From the NCBI RefSeq assembly GCF_018613415.1, contig NZ_JAGGQG010000019.1, positions 117,127 to 181,126 on the forward strand: 64,000 nucleotides of DNA, given 5' to 3'. The notes under the pieces were generated by a model, which searched no databases, was not told the origin of the DNA, and saw only the letters and a program-made list of their open reading frames with translations. The translations under genes and the position numbers were made by a program. Origin of the DNA: Bacillus sp. ISL-18. GTDB lineage: Bacteria > Bacillota > Bacilli > Bacillales > Cytobacillaceae. Position 1 is the first letter of the stretch; every line of letters starts with the position of its first letter. Shown piece after piece: positions 44,326 to 53,682 of this stretch.

Positions 44326-45594
44326 TTATTTTTGGGACTTCGGAAAGATCATTTCAATTTTTGTTCCTTCACCTAAAACGCTCTGAACCTTTGTTTTACC
44401 ATGATGTTTTTCGATAATCCACTTAGCAATCGATAAGCCGAGTCCAGCGCCGTCAGCTTCCGTCCGAGCTTTATCGCTTTGGTAAAAACGGTCAAAAATC
44501 TTTGGAATGTCATTTTCAGGGATTCCGATTCCTGTATCGTTTACTTTTAGATAGATAGAGGAATGACTCTGCGTGCAGGAAAGCGAGATTTCTCCACCCT
44601 CTTTTGTATACTTTATGGAGTTGTCCAATAAAATGACAATTAATTGATGAATCCTTTCTTTATCGCCTATAAACGTAACAGGTTCAGCAGCTTCTAGGCG
44701 CAAGGTTTTCTCTTGATACATCGCAAACTCTTCGTACTGTTGAATAATCTCTTTTAAAAGATCATCCAATTGGAATTCTGATTTTTTCATTTCCATTTGA
44801 TCAGAATCCGACCTCGCCAATGTAAGTAAGTTTGTTACCAGTTTTGAAAGCCGCCTTGATTCCTTTGAAATCGTGGAGATATCGATTATTTTTTCCTGAA
44901 TCGTTGCCGTTGGTGAGCGAAACAAGATATCTGTTTTGGCCTGAATAACGGCTAATGGCGTTCTCAATTCATGTGAGGCATCGGAAACAAACTCTTGCTG
45001 TTTTTGCCATGATTTTTTTATCGGAACCAATGCTCTTCCAGCCAGGAAATAACCGGAAGCAACCGCACAAATAATTCCTACACCGCAGCCAATTAACAGG
45101 ATTAACAGAAGCCTTTCCAGCAGTTCATTTTCTGAATTCACATTACGAATTACTTGGACTGTAATGTTCCCCAATTCTGGAACTTGAGCCTTAAATGCCA
45201 CATAGCGAAAAGTAAAATTCTCTACATCGACGTCCTCTAAGGTGCCGTATTTCTTGGGACGTATCCGTTTTTCATTGTCCTGAAATAGGGCTGCACCGCG
45301 ATCTTGCCCTGCCAACAGCTTCCCCTTTTCATCCCAAATTAACGTAATAATCCGTGGATCTCTTCGCATAAATTTTGGTTCTGTCTGTTCATCCCCATCA
45401 GGTTTCCCATCTTGTTTAGACATTTGCTCACTTGGATGCTGGTAGTGATTAACAGAATCCATTAAGGATTGGTTAACATCCTGGTATAGTTTATTATCAG
45501 TATAAAAATAAATAATGCTCCCTAATATACTAATTAAAACAATAAATACAATAGAATTGATAAAAGTAAGTCGAATATGCGTTTGACGAAACAT
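44326..45594 (-). CDS. Two-component sensor histidine kinase
   Basis: A 422-residue membrane kinase. Two helices (about 9-30 and 161-183) bracket an outside sensor region (30-160); a short HAMP-like segment follows, then HisKA with H208 (FVSDASHELRTPLAVIQ) and HATPase_c with NSIKYT, DTGIGIPE and GAGLGLSIA. It lies 9 bp after its response regulator. The input is unknown; context with an exporter suggests envelope or drug stress. Confidence 0.92.
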   Translation of the reverse strand: MFRQTHIRLTFINSIVFIVLISILGSIIYFYTDNKLYQDVNQSLMDSVNHYQHPSEQMSKQDGKPDGDEQTEPKFMRRDPRIITLIWDEKGKLLAGQDRGAALFQDNEKRIRPKKYGTLEDVDVENFTFRYVAFKAQVPELGNITVQVIRNVNSENELLERLLLILLIGCGVGIICAVASGYFLAGRALVPIKKSWQKQQEFVSDASHELRTPLAVIQAKTDILFRSPTATIQEKIIDISTISKESRRLSKLVTNLLTLARSDSDQMEMKKSEFQLDDLLKEIIQQYEEFAMYQEKTLRLEAAEPVTFIGDKERIHQLIVILLDNSIKYTKEGGEISLSCTQSHSSIYLKVNDTGIGIPENDIPKIFDRFYQSDKARTEADGAGLGLSIAKWIIEKHHGKTKVQSVLGEGTKIEMIFPKSQK

Positions 45595-45603
45595 ATGCTG
45601 CCT

Positions 45604-46275
45604 CTATTCTTCGTTCAGCATGTAGCCCACACCGCGGATCGTTTTAATATCGGTATGGTAGCCGAACGGCTCTAATTTTTTGCGAAGATGATGCATGAAC
45701 ACCTCTACAATCGCAACCGTGGTATCGGAGTCGAATCCCCATACACGATCATATATTTGTTCTTTTGTTAAAATAACTCCCTTATTTTGAATTAAATATT
45801 CCAATAGCTCATATTGCTTAGCTGTTAGTTTAATGGATTCTCCGTCGACCAGAATATCACGTTCCTTGCCTAATAACTCGATGCCGCGATATTTAATGGT
45901 TTGATCCGTCGTTAAGCTGCCGCTTCTTCTTAGTAACGCCCTGATTCTTGCCTTTAATTCAGCAGCTTGAAACGGTTTTACTAAGTAATCATCACCGCCA
46001 AAATCAAGTCCTTTTACGCGGTCCTCTAAAGAGTCTCTTGCTGTCAAGAATAAGACGGGGATTTTTAATCCTTCCTTACGGATCGTCTGCAGTACTTCAA
46101 AACCATCGATTTCAGGTATCATCACATCCAAAACAATGACATCATGAATGTTTTGCATCGCTAAGAATAAAGCATCCTCGCCGTTTGAAGCTTGATCAAC
46201 CTCAAATTCATCGGATAAAAGTTGAACAATAGATTCTAATAATGAAAGGTTATCCTCTACCACCAATAAACGCAT
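45604..46275 (-). CDS. OmpR/PhoB-family response regulator
   Basis: A 223-residue regulator: receiver domain with E7-D8, phospho-acceptor D50 and K100, then a winged-helix DNA-binding domain (about 125-220) ending VRGVGYML. Members bind direct repeats about 11 bp apart, which is what lies before the exporter operon and the PepSY-like gene. It is 89 bp downstream of the exporter permease on the same strand and probably in the same transcript. Confidence 0.93.
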   Translation of the reverse strand: MRLLVVEDNLSLLESIVQLLSDEFEVDQASNGEDALFLAMQNIHDVIVLDVMIPEIDGFEVLQTIRKEGLKIPVLFLTARDSLEDRVKGLDFGGDDYLVKPFQAAELKARIRALLRRSGSLTTDQTIKYRGIELLGKERDILVDGESIKLTAKQYELLEYLIQNKGVILTKEQIYDRVWGFDSDTTVAIVEVFMHHLRKKLEPFGYHTDIKTIRGVGYMLNEE

Positions 46276-46364
46276 TTCTATCTCTCCTTCACATAAATAG
46301 CATTCATACCATTATATAGGAAACGAAGCGGACGCAACAGCAGCGCACCGCTTCAATTTCCCAA

Positions 46365-47531
46365 TTATTCATACCTTAATGCTTGAATTGGATTTAACTT
46401 GGACGCTTTATTTGCTGGGAATACACCGAATACGACTCCAACTATTAACGAGAACAAGAATGAAAATAGGACAACGTTGGAAGAGAAGGAGACACTCAAA
46501 CTAAATAGGGATGATACTAATTTCCCGATCCCTATCCCCGAGATAATCCCAATTAGTCCGCCGACACCGCTTAAGACAACTGCTTCAATTAAGAACTGGA
46601 TAAGGACATCCCGCCTTTTAGCGCCAATTGCTTTACGGATACCAATTTCTTTTGTTCGTTCAGAAACAGATACGAGCATAATATTCATAATACCAATTCC
46701 GCCGACCAGCAAGGAAATACTCGCAATACCGCCGAGCATCAATGTCATCGTGTCCGATACGGAGCTCATTGTGTCCATGACATCCTGCTGATTTGTCACA
46801 CTATAAGAATCAGTTTGAGCTGGGAAAAGGGACGCCATTTTTGTTTCAACTAAATTCATGACTGCATCCATCTGATCTTCACTTTCACCTTTTAAATAGA
46901 CTGTGCTAATCGTCGTACTTCCTATTAACCGCTGGCCGGTGCTAAGTGGAACGATCACGGTGTTGTCCCCGCCCTGCCCTATTGAACTGCCTTTCGAAAC
47001 AAGAACACCGACGACTTTATAGGAGGTTCCTTCAATTTGCAGATATTGACCAACAGGGTCTTCCGTTCCAAAGAAAGTTGTCGCCGTAGATGAACCAATG
47101 ACAGCAACCTTTTGTCTATATTCAATATCCAAATCAGTAATAAATCGTCCTGCACTTACTTTGGTATCACGCACCTCCGAATAGGCAGCATTGGTTCCTG
47201 TCATGGTCACCTGAGAAGTTGTCCGGTCCTTTTTAACGTTGACTCGTCCTGATACAACAGGTGATACTGCTTTTACACCATCTAATTTACTAATTTCGCT
47301 AATTTTGTCCTCTGTTAAAGCCACATCCGTGCTAAATGTATTAATGGTTAATAGATTTGTCCCTAATTGATTGATTTGACTCGTTACATTTTTTGTAGAC
47401 CCCTGGGCAATGGAGACTAAAACGATTACAGATGAGACCCCAATAATCATCCCCAGCATGGTAAGTACCGATCTTAGTTTATTTCCTTTGATACTTTTAA
47501 GAGCCATTTTAATGGATTGCAAGATGCCCAA
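46365..47531 (-). CDS. MacB-type ABC transporter permease (FtsX fold)
   Basis: A 388-residue permease: one N-terminal helix ([20 protein letters not shown]), a large outside MacB_PCD domain, and three C-terminal helices with the FtsX region ([24 protein letters not shown]). The start is TTG at 47531 with GGAGGTG upstream, inside the end of the ATPase gene (23-bp overlap). With the ATPase and adaptor it forms a tripartite efflux or mechanotransmission pump, like B. subtilis YknXYZ. Confidence 0.88.
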   Translation of the reverse strand: MGILQSIKMALKSIKGNKLRSVLTMLGMIIGVSSVIVLVSIAQGSTKNVTSQINQLGTNLLTINTFSTDVALTEDKISEISKLDGVKAVSPVVSGRVNVKKDRTTSQVTMTGTNAAYSEVRDTKVSAGRFITDLDIEYRQKVAVIGSSTATTFFGTEDPVGQYLQIEGTSYKVVGVLVSKGSSIGQGGDNTVIVPLSTGQRLIGSTTISTVYLKGESEDQMDAVMNLVETKMASLFPAQTDSYSVTNQQDVMDTMSSVSDTMTLMLGGIASISLLVGGIGIMNIMLVSVSERTKEIGIRKAIGAKRRDVLIQFLIEAVVLSGVGGLIGIISGIGIGKLVSSLFSLSVSFSSNVVLFSFLFSLIVGVVFGVFPANKASKLNPIQALRYE

Positions 47532-48219
47532 TGAGCTCACCTCCATTTTCCTGTAATTGACCATCCTGGATACTGACCATTCGTTTTGCTTGTTTGGCAA
47601 TGTCAAGGTCATGAGTAATGAGGATAATCGTATGGCCCAATTCATTTAGTTGTTTCATAATCTGCATAATTTCCTTACTTGTTTTACTGTCAAGGGCACC
47701 AGTTGGTTCATCGGCTAACAGGATAGCTGGATTACCTGCAAGTGCTCTGGCAATAGCAACCCGCTGCTGCTGTCCGCCCGACAGCTGTGTTGGCAAATGA
47801 CCGGCCCTCTCCTTTAATCCCACTTTATCCAAAGCTTCGAAAGCTCTCTCCCTTCGTTCCTTTGTGGATACCCCGGCATATAATAACGGAAGCTCCACAT
47901 TTTCAAGTGCCGTTAATTTTGTCAGCAGGTTGAAGTTTTGAAAAATAAAGCCGATTTTTTGATTTCGGATCGTCGCCAATTCATTGTCATCCATTCTAAA
48001 AATATCCTTACCATCCAGGAGATATTTTCCGGACTGTGGTTTGTCCAGACATCCGATCATATTCATTAAGGTTGATTTACCCGAACCTGATGGGCCAATA
48101 ATCGCCAGGAATTCTCCTTTTTGAATTTCAATGGAAACATCATTTAAGGCATGGACGATTTCTCCGCCCAGTCTGTATGCTTTCTTTAGGTTACTAATTT
48201 GCATAATCGGTTTAGTCAT
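47509..48219 (-). CDS. MacB-type ABC transporter ATPase
   Basis: A 236-residue ATPase of the LolD/MacB group. Walker [10 protein letters not shown], signature [15 protein letters not shown], Walker [13 protein letters not shown], and His in LITHD. Its ATG shares a base with the adaptor stop (TAATG), so translation is coupled. It powers the permease encoded next. Confidence 0.93.
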   Translation of the reverse strand: MTKPIMQISNLKKAYRLGGEIVHALNDVSIEIQKGEFLAIIGPSGSGKSTLMNMIGCLDKPQSGKYLLDGKDIFRMDDNELATIRNQKIGFIFQNFNLLTKLTALENVELPLLYAGVSTKERRERAFEALDKVGLKERAGHLPTQLSGGQQQRVAIARALAGNPAILLADEPTGALDSKTSKEIMQIMKQLNELGHTIILITHDLDIAKQAKRMVSIQDGQLQENGGELIGHLAIH

Positions 48220-49175
48220 TAGTTTCTACTCCTTCCACTAAACTGTCCAGTACCGCTGCTGCGATACATTCCTCTCATACTACTTGTTCCTCCCATACCA
48301 CTAAATAAACTATTTCCTTGTGTTGTAGTAGTTATTGTACTTGCTTTCGCTAATTTTGGAAGTAGTACGGTATCTCCCGCTGCGAGCCCTTCTGTTATTT
48401 CTACATAATCTTCATTGGCAATGCCTGTTTTTACAGTTTTCTTTGTCGTGTTTGAAGTATCATCTGATGAAACAACATTGACATATTTTTTACCATTTGA
48501 CGAATGGACCGCATCAAGTGGAACATAAATGACATTTGGTTTACTTTCAGTTAGTATACTAGCCTCCACGCTCATACCTACTTTAAGGTTAGCAATTTTA
48601 TCGATCATAATCGTAACGGTAAACGTAGAAATTCCATTTGAAGAAGTACCTTCTTTCGAAATATCGGTAACCTTACCTGTATACTTCTCGTCAGGGAATG
48701 AACTTACTTTTAAATTGACCATTTGTCCTTTTTGGATTTTAGAAATATCAAGTTCATCAATTTGAACAGCTGTTTCCAAGCCACTGTAGTCCGTTACATG
48801 GGCGACCACTTGTCCGGAAGTAACACTATCTCCTGCAGAAACAGATAGTGATGTTATTTTCCCAGCTGCAGGTGCTGTGATCGGGTCACTCCCATCCGTG
48901 AATGTAATCAGTTCATCACCTTTGTTTACCTTTTCGCCTGTCCCAACTAATACTTCATCAATTTCATCATTATTAAATGTAGACATAATGTCTTGACTAG
49001 TAACTGCCTGAACAGTTCCGGACCCACTGATATTGACAGCTAAAGTTCCTTTTTTCACCACGGCCGTACGTTCTTGTGATGATGTAGTCTTGGCACTTGT
49101 TTTTACTGCATACCATTGATAGCCCGAGAAACTAACGACTACGGCAGCCACCGCTATTAAAATCCATTTTTTCAT
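48219..49175 (-). CDS. MacA/HlyD-type efflux adaptor (membrane fusion protein)
   Basis: A 318-residue adaptor: N-terminal anchor helix (1-22), a lipoyl-like domain split around a very short hairpin ([11 protein letters not shown] and [20 protein letters not shown]), beta-barrel domain ([14 protein letters not shown]) and membrane-proximal domain, then a Ser/Gly/Met-rich tail. The short coiled coil suits a single-membrane pump. ATG at 49175 has AAAAGGAG; a longer frame starts at 49208. First gene of the exporter and two-component operon. Confidence 0.9.
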   Translation of the reverse strand: MKKWILIAVAAVVVSFSGYQWYAVKTSAKTTSSQERTAVVKKGTLAVNISGSGTVQAVTSQDIMSTFNNDEIDEVLVGTGEKVNKGDELITFTDGSDPITAPAAGKITSLSVSAGDSVTSGQVVAHVTDYSGLETAVQIDELDISKIQKGQMVNLKVSSFPDEKYTGKVTDISKEGTSSNGISTFTVTIMIDKIANLKVGMSVEASILTESKPNVIYVPLDAVHSSNGKKYVNVVSSDDTSNTTKKTVKTGIANEDYVEITEGLAAGDTVLLPKLAKASTITTTTQGNSLFSGMGGTSSMRGMYRSSGTGQFSGRSRN

Positions 49176-49236
49176 CTGTGCTGGCTCCTTTTCTAATACG
49201 GTTTTCATTTGAATAAGCCTATTATTATCTTAGTTT

Positions 49237-49252
49237 CTTAACTTTTCCTTAA
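49237..49252 (-). promoter_or_regulatory. Direct-repeat operator in the exporter promoter
   Basis: On the minus strand TTAAGGAAAAGTTAAG, two TTAAG half-sites 11 bp apart, overlapping the expected -35 position of a GATAAT -10 box (49224-49229). It has the same pattern as the repeat at 44289-44304. Confidence 0.65.
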
Positions 49253-49353
49253 AGGAATGAATTGACGGTCATTTTCTCCTAAATTATGGTTAAAAAAGTG
49301 AAGTTTATGAAAAATAATGATCGCAGTATCAATCATACCCTTTAAAAAGAAAG

Positions 49354-49379
49354 CACACTGTTCGACCGGGAACAGTGTG
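49354..49379 (+). terminator. Orphan plus-strand terminator
   Basis: CACACTGTTC/GAACAGTGTG, a perfect 10-bp stem followed by TTTTT. No plus-strand gene precedes it in the 344-bp gap 49176-49519; only a 12-codon frame (MKNNDRSINHTL, from 49308) ends just before it. Confidence 0.7.
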
Positions 49380-49395
49380 TTTTTACTTATTTGCT

Positions 49396-49421
49396 TGAAA
49401 CTTTTTAACGAGTCATTCGTA
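49396..49421 (+). promoter_or_regulatory. Sigma-W (ECF)-type promoter
   Basis: TGAAAC-N16-CGTA, an exact match to the Bacillus sigma-W consensus, about 100 bp before the TerD-fusion start. In B. subtilis TerD-like genes (yceCDE) belong to the ECF sigma and sigma-B regulons. Confidence 0.75.
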
Positions 49422-49519
49422 AATACTAAAGAAACGATCTTACGTGGACTAGAAATTTTTCCCTTTTTTGATTTACCTAGTATAATCTACATAGAACATA
49501 TGATGAAGGAGTGAAAATT

Positions 49520-50974
49520 GTGGGTGTTACTCTTAGCAAGGGGCAAAAAGTTGATCTAACGAAATCTTACCCCGGTCTGAAAAATGTGGTTGTCGGATTA
49601 GGCTGGAATATTAGCCAGCTGGGCTCTAATTTTGACTTGGATGCTTCCGCCTTTTTATTAGGACCTGCGGGGAAAGTGAACAGCGACCAAGATTTTGTTT
49701 TTTATAATAACCCTTCAGGGGGCAATGGTTCCATTATTTATAGTGGTGATAATCGGGTCGGTTCAGGCGTCCGTGATGATGAACAAATTAAGATTGATTT
49801 GGAAAAGGTTCCAGACCATATCCACCGAATTGCCTTTACGATTACGATCCATGATGCACAAGTAAAACGGCAAAATTTTGGACAAATCTCTGATTCTTAC
49901 GTTCGGATTTTTAACGAGCTTACCAATGAAGAATTATTGCGTTTTAACCTAGGAAAAGATTTTACCGTTGAAACAGCGATTGTTGCAGCAGAGCTCTACC
50001 GCCATAACGGAGAGTGGAAATTTAATGCCATTGCCAGTGGTTTTCAAGGTGGATTAGCAGCTTTATGCCGAAACTTTGGAGTTACCGTTGATGACCCGCC
50101 TCAAGAATCCCAGGTTCAGCAGACAAATTACCAGCAGGATTTGAGAACTCAACCTTCTAACACAAATCCTTATCAACAAAATCAGCCGAACTATGATCCC
50201 TACCAGCAAAACCGGGTCAATCCAAATACAAACCAACAGCGCTTTTCTCTTCAGCCCGATTTGACGCAACGGCAGCCTGCCTATGGGTATCCGCAGTCGC
50301 CCCAAGCGGCACCGCCAATTTCCAGTCATTCTGTTTACGGCGGAGATGAGATTATGTGCCCACGCTGCCATTCGACCAGTGTGACAACGGGAAAAAAAGG
50401 ATTTGGTTTAGGCAAAGCCGCCATCGGTGGTTTAATTCTTGGACCGGTTGGTTTACTTGGTGGTTTTATAGGGAAAAACCAATTGAAATTTTCTTGTAAT
50501 CATTGCGGTAATGCATGGTCCCCTTCCCAAACAGATTATGTGGAATGGGCAAATAATCAAAAAAGAAAGGCTCAAGAATTGTTCAATCGGTATAAAAGTC
50601 AGGACCTTCTGGATGCTGTCACAGCTGCCTGTGCGTTAGTGGCCATGGCAGATGGTTATTTAGATCCAGCAGAGCGGCAAAAAATGATTGAATTCGTCCA
50701 TCAAAGTGAAGAATTACGCGTTTTTGATACAAATAAGGTTATTCAAAAATTCAACCTATTTGTATCACGGATGGAAAATGACCGTATGATGGGTCGTGCC
50801 GAGGCTTTTCGTGCCCTTGGAAAAATGAGGACAAAACCTGAAATAGCTCGATTAGTGGCCCGCTATTGTATTGCGATCGGCTATGCGGATGGCAACTTTG
50901 ATCAAAATGAACAGCAAATGGTTGCTGACATTTGCCGGGAGCTTGGCCTAAATCCAACCGAGTTTCTATCTTAA
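49520..50974 (+). CDS. TerD / zinc-ribbon / TerB fusion protein
   Basis: A 484-residue three-part protein. The N-terminal TerD domain (1-190) has GVTLSKGQKVDL, the calcium-binding style NFDLDASAFLL and SGDNRVGSG. A Gln/Asn/Pro-rich linker (about 195-270) follows. The zinc ribbon has C280, C283, C326 and C329, its loop holding a Gly-rich hydrophobic stretch (about 297-318) that could insert in a membrane. The TerB-like helical domain is at about 355-484. GTG at 49520 with AAGGAG 8 bases upstream gives the normal TerD N-terminus. Ter proteins act in tellurite, phage and envelope stress. Confidence 0.87.
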   Translation: MGVTLSKGQKVDLTKSYPGLKNVVVGLGWNISQLGSNFDLDASAFLLGPAGKVNSDQDFVFYNNPSGGNGSIIYSGDNRVGSGVRDDEQIKIDLEKVPDHIHRIAFTITIHDAQVKRQNFGQISDSYVRIFNELTNEELLRFNLGKDFTVETAIVAAELYRHNGEWKFNAIASGFQGGLAALCRNFGVTVDDPPQESQVQQTNYQQDLRTQPSNTNPYQQNQPNYDPYQQNRVNPNTNQQRFSLQPDLTQRQPAYGYPQSPQAAPPISSHSVYGGDEIMCPRCHSTSVTTGKKGFGLGKAAIGGLILGPVGLLGGFIGKNQLKFSCNHCGNAWSPSQTDYVEWANNQKRKAQELFNRYKSQDLLDAVTAACALVAMADGYLDPAERQKMIEFVHQSEELRVFDTNKVIQKFNLFVSRMENDRMMGRAEAFRALGKMRTKPEIARLVARYCIAIGYADGNFDQNEQQMVADICRELGLNPTEFLS

Positions 50975-50975
50975 C

Positions 50976-51009
50976 AAAAGCCTCCAACCCATTAGGGATG
51001 GAGGCTTTT
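50976..51009. terminator. Bidirectional terminator between the TerD fusion and selB
   Basis: AAAAGCCTCCA and its complement around a 12-base loop with A and T runs on both sides. Confidence 0.88.
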
Positions 51010-51015
51010 TCCTGA

Positions 51016-52899
51016 TTATTTTTTCCAAACACGTTTATTTTCGACACGCTTGGTAAGTCCTTTGGCGTCCAATCTTTCTAAAAATGGGATCATGTATTTT
51101 CTAGATAAGTCGAGGACATCCTTTGCGGCTCCCACCTCAAACTCGTCACCCGTCCCCTTTTGCAGTTTTTCAACCGCTTCCCTGAAGACATCTCCATGGT
51201 AAGCAAATTGGTCATCAAGCTGTACCAGTAAATGTTGGTCTTCAAGAAATTTTCTTAAATCATATTCGATTGATTCGGGAATTCCGGCAGCAGAAAAATA
51301 ATCTCTTAGATAGCGTACCTTAAGCCCATCCTTTTTGAGATCTTGGAGGAGATTTTCTGCCCGTTTTGCCCAGCTTTTCGGCACATGTGGTACAAATCCT
51401 GCAAGAGAAACAAATTGTTCTTTTCTCTTAAACGCCCCACTGGTAATTCCATTTTCGACAACATAATCAAGCAAGGATTTCGGAAATCTTTTTTGCAGCG
51501 ATTGTAAAAGTTCCGCTTTATTCATTCCTGCCTTCATTGAATAGTTTTGATGGTACTCTTGCAAAACATCAAACATGTCTTCTTCAATTGAATCGATTAG
51601 GAGTTTAAGTGTATATTCCTTCCCATTATAGAGTACAAATTCCGGGTGAGCTAAATGTTCCATTAATGTTGAGTCATCCAGGGCAGTCCGCTTAATCAGT
51701 TCCGTTAACAGAAGGCTTTTCGCATCCATGAGTGCGGCGGTAATCCGTTCTCTAGGCGCGCCTGCTTTCTTTTTTTCTAGCTCTTCGATCGTCTGGTTCC
51801 CAAACCGATATTTATTCGCTCGCGGGTCGATCACCCAGCCGCCGCCAATGGTTTCCTGAGGACTTGGACGCCGTAAAATGAAACGATCCCCCCGCTTGGT
51901 CAAAATCTCTTCTTCAAGTCGAAGCTGACAAAGGATATCCCCGTTTTCTTCTTTAATTTCATTTCTGTCGAAGAACACAATCCGGCCCATGACCTCCGCT
52001 GTTCCAATATGCAGCTTGATCGGCATCCTCTGTTTGACAATATGTTCAAGGTCCTCAACAACTCGAATGGCGACATCCACTGTTTTGGATACAATGAAAT
52101 GTTCGGATGACACTAAAACATCGCCGCGTTGCAGATCTTCCTTCGATACATTTGATAAGTTAATCGCTGCCCTTTGACCAGCATAGGCCTTTTTTGCAGG
52201 ATGATGATGGACCTGTACTTGCCTTGCTCTTACTTCAAGACCTTTTGGCATGATTTTTAAAACCTGTCCTTCTTCGACGGTTCCTTCATATACCGTTCCG
52301 CGAACAACCGTCCCTTGGCCTTTTACTGTAAATACCTGGTCTATCGGCAGACGAAAGGCTCCTTTCGCATCACGCATCTCTAGGCCCTTTAACGTATCTA
52401 TGATTAATTCTATGATTTCAGGGATTCCTTTTTTGGATAAACTATCAACTAAAACAAAGGGGGCATCCTCAAACACGGTCCCAGCAAGCTCACCTAGAAT
52501 ATCATCTTTCACCAGTTCAATGAATTCTTCATCCACTCGATCTATTTTTGAAATGGCTACGATTCCATTTTTCACGCCTAAAAACTTTAAAATGTCGAGA
52601 TGCTCCTTCGTTTGCGGCATTACCCCTTCATCTGCGGCCACCACGAGGACTACTAAATCAATCCCAGCTACGCCGGCTATCATTTGACGGATAAACCGTT
52701 CATGTCCAGGAACATCAATAACAGAAATTTGAATTTCTTCGTCTTCATAAAGGGGCGCAAAGCCCAATTCAATCGAGATTTGCCGTTCCTTTTCTTCCTT
52801 TAACCGGTCCGTATCCACATTGGTTAATGCTTTTGTTAAGGAGGTTTTCCCGTGGTCAATATGGCCGGCCATCCCAATCGTAAAATAACGTTTTTCCAA
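51016..52899 (-). CDS. selB: Selenocysteine-specific elongation factor SelB
   Basis: A 627-residue translational GTPase that brings Sec-tRNA to UGA codons marked by a SECIS hairpin. G1 is [10 protein letters not shown]3 DVPGHERFI and G4 SKID; domains II and III follow, and the C-terminal third has the winged-helix repeats that bind SECIS RNA. TTG at 52899 with AAGAAGG 8 bases upstream is preferred over GTG 52908. selA, selD and selC are not in the window, and no UGA-interrupted selenoprotein gene was seen. Confidence 0.92.
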   Translation of the reverse strand: MEKRYFTIGMAGHIDHGKTSLTKALTNVDTDRLKEEKERQISIELGFAPLYEDEEIQISVIDVPGHERFIRQMIAGVAGIDLVVLVVAADEGVMPQTKEHLDILKFLGVKNGIVAISKIDRVDEEFIELVKDDILGELAGTVFEDAPFVLVDSLSKKGIPEIIELIIDTLKGLEMRDAKGAFRLPIDQVFTVKGQGTVVRGTVYEGTVEEGQVLKIMPKGLEVRARQVQVHHHPAKKAYAGQRAAINLSNVSKEDLQRGDVLVSSEHFIVSKTVDVAIRVVEDLEHIVKQRMPIKLHIGTAEVMGRIVFFDRNEIKEENGDILCQLRLEEEILTKRGDRFILRRPSPQETIGGGWVIDPRANKYRFGNQTIEELEKKKAGAPRERITAALMDAKSLLLTELIKRTALDDSTLMEHLAHPEFVLYNGKEYTLKLLIDSIEEDMFDVLQEYHQNYSMKAGMNKAELLQSLQKRFPKSLLDYVVENGITSGAFKRKEQFVSLAGFVPHVPKSWAKRAENLLQDLKKDGLKVRYLRDYFSAAGIPESIEYDLRKFLEDQHLLVQLDDQFAYHGDVFREAVEKLQKGTGDEFEVGAAKDVLDLSRKYMIPFLERLDAKGLTKRVENKRVWKK

Positions 52900-53040
52900 G
52901 ATTAACACCTTCTTAATCGTTCTACCATTCTACTGTAGCCTTAAATAGGCATTTATACAAGCGAACTTTTTTAAAACAAAATGCCTCTTCTTTCACGAAT
53001 CCTCCACATTATTCATGTCCACTGGTAAGGAGGATATGCT

Positions 53041-53505
53041 ATGTTGAGGATACTACACTTAAACAACAAGGGACGAAGACAAATGAAAAAAATAATGATA
53101 ACAATGCTTACTTCTTTCATCCTATTAGCCGGCTGCCAAAGCACTGACACAAAGGCAAGCGAACCAAAGCAAGCCCATCCACAGCACAAAATAGCAATCG
53201 TAACAAAGTCTGCCCAAGCATTTCCTTATCCAAATTTGCTTGCTCAAGACGAACGGACTTATTCTCTATTAGTCATAGGAAAAAGCAAAGAACAAACTCC
53301 GATTGAAAAAAATCAAAAGGTCACCGAACATGTAAAAAACATCTTGAGTTTACCTAGCCAGGAACTAGCCCAAAAAGCATATCCCGAGCTTAAGATTAGT
53401 AAAACCGTTTCCTATATTCTCTTCAACCACACGAGGATTGTTCATCAAGCAAAAAACCTATCAGAACTAATCAGTTTTCTACAAAAAAATCCTCCAGCAA
53501 ACTAA
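53041..53505 (+). CDS. Small lipoprotein of unknown function
   Basis: A 154-residue protein with a lipobox (LLAGC, Cys at 32) after a long basic N-region. ATG at 53041 has a strong AAGGAGG; the ATG at 53083 gives a more usual 18-residue signal but a weaker SD. The mature part has an alternating strand/helix pattern (HKIAIVTKSAQAFPYPNLL). No family recognised. Own terminator. Confidence 0.75.
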   Translation: MLRILHLNNKGRRQMKKIMITMLTSFILLAGCQSTDTKASEPKQAHPQHKIAIVTKSAQAFPYPNLLAQDERTYSLLVIGKSKEQTPIEKNQKVTEHVKNILSLPSQELAQKAYPELKISKTVSYILFNHTRIVHQAKNLSELISFLQKNPPAN

Positions 53506-53523
53506 ACCAGAGCATTCTGGTTT
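53504..53523 (+). terminator. Terminator of the lipoprotein gene
   Basis: AAACCAGA/TCTGGTTT stem, loop GCAT, then TTTTATTTTT. It overlaps the stop codon. Confidence 0.85.
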
Positions 53524-53604
53524 TTTTATTTTTAAAAAATACTATTAAAATAGGCAAAAATATACACAAATATTGTGAAATTTATTATAATAAAACTAAA
53601 GAAT

Positions 53605-53618
53605 TTGCACGAGTGCAA
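53605..53618. promoter_or_regulatory. MntR-like operator upstream of mntH
   Basis: The palindrome TTGCACGAGTGCAA, 13 bp downstream of a TATAAT -10 box (53586-53591), is well placed for repression. It resembles the TTGCC/GGCAA arms of Bacillus MntR sites. Confidence 0.55.
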
Positions 53619-53682
53619 CATTTGTTGATTAGCGAACAAACCTTGCGCCTATGAAAAACAAATGAAGAAAGGTTGGTGTCTT

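Noticed and set aside
49354-49379. Attenuator of the TerD-fusion gene
   Set aside because: The sigma-W promoter lies downstream of it, so transcripts from that promoter do not contain the hairpin.
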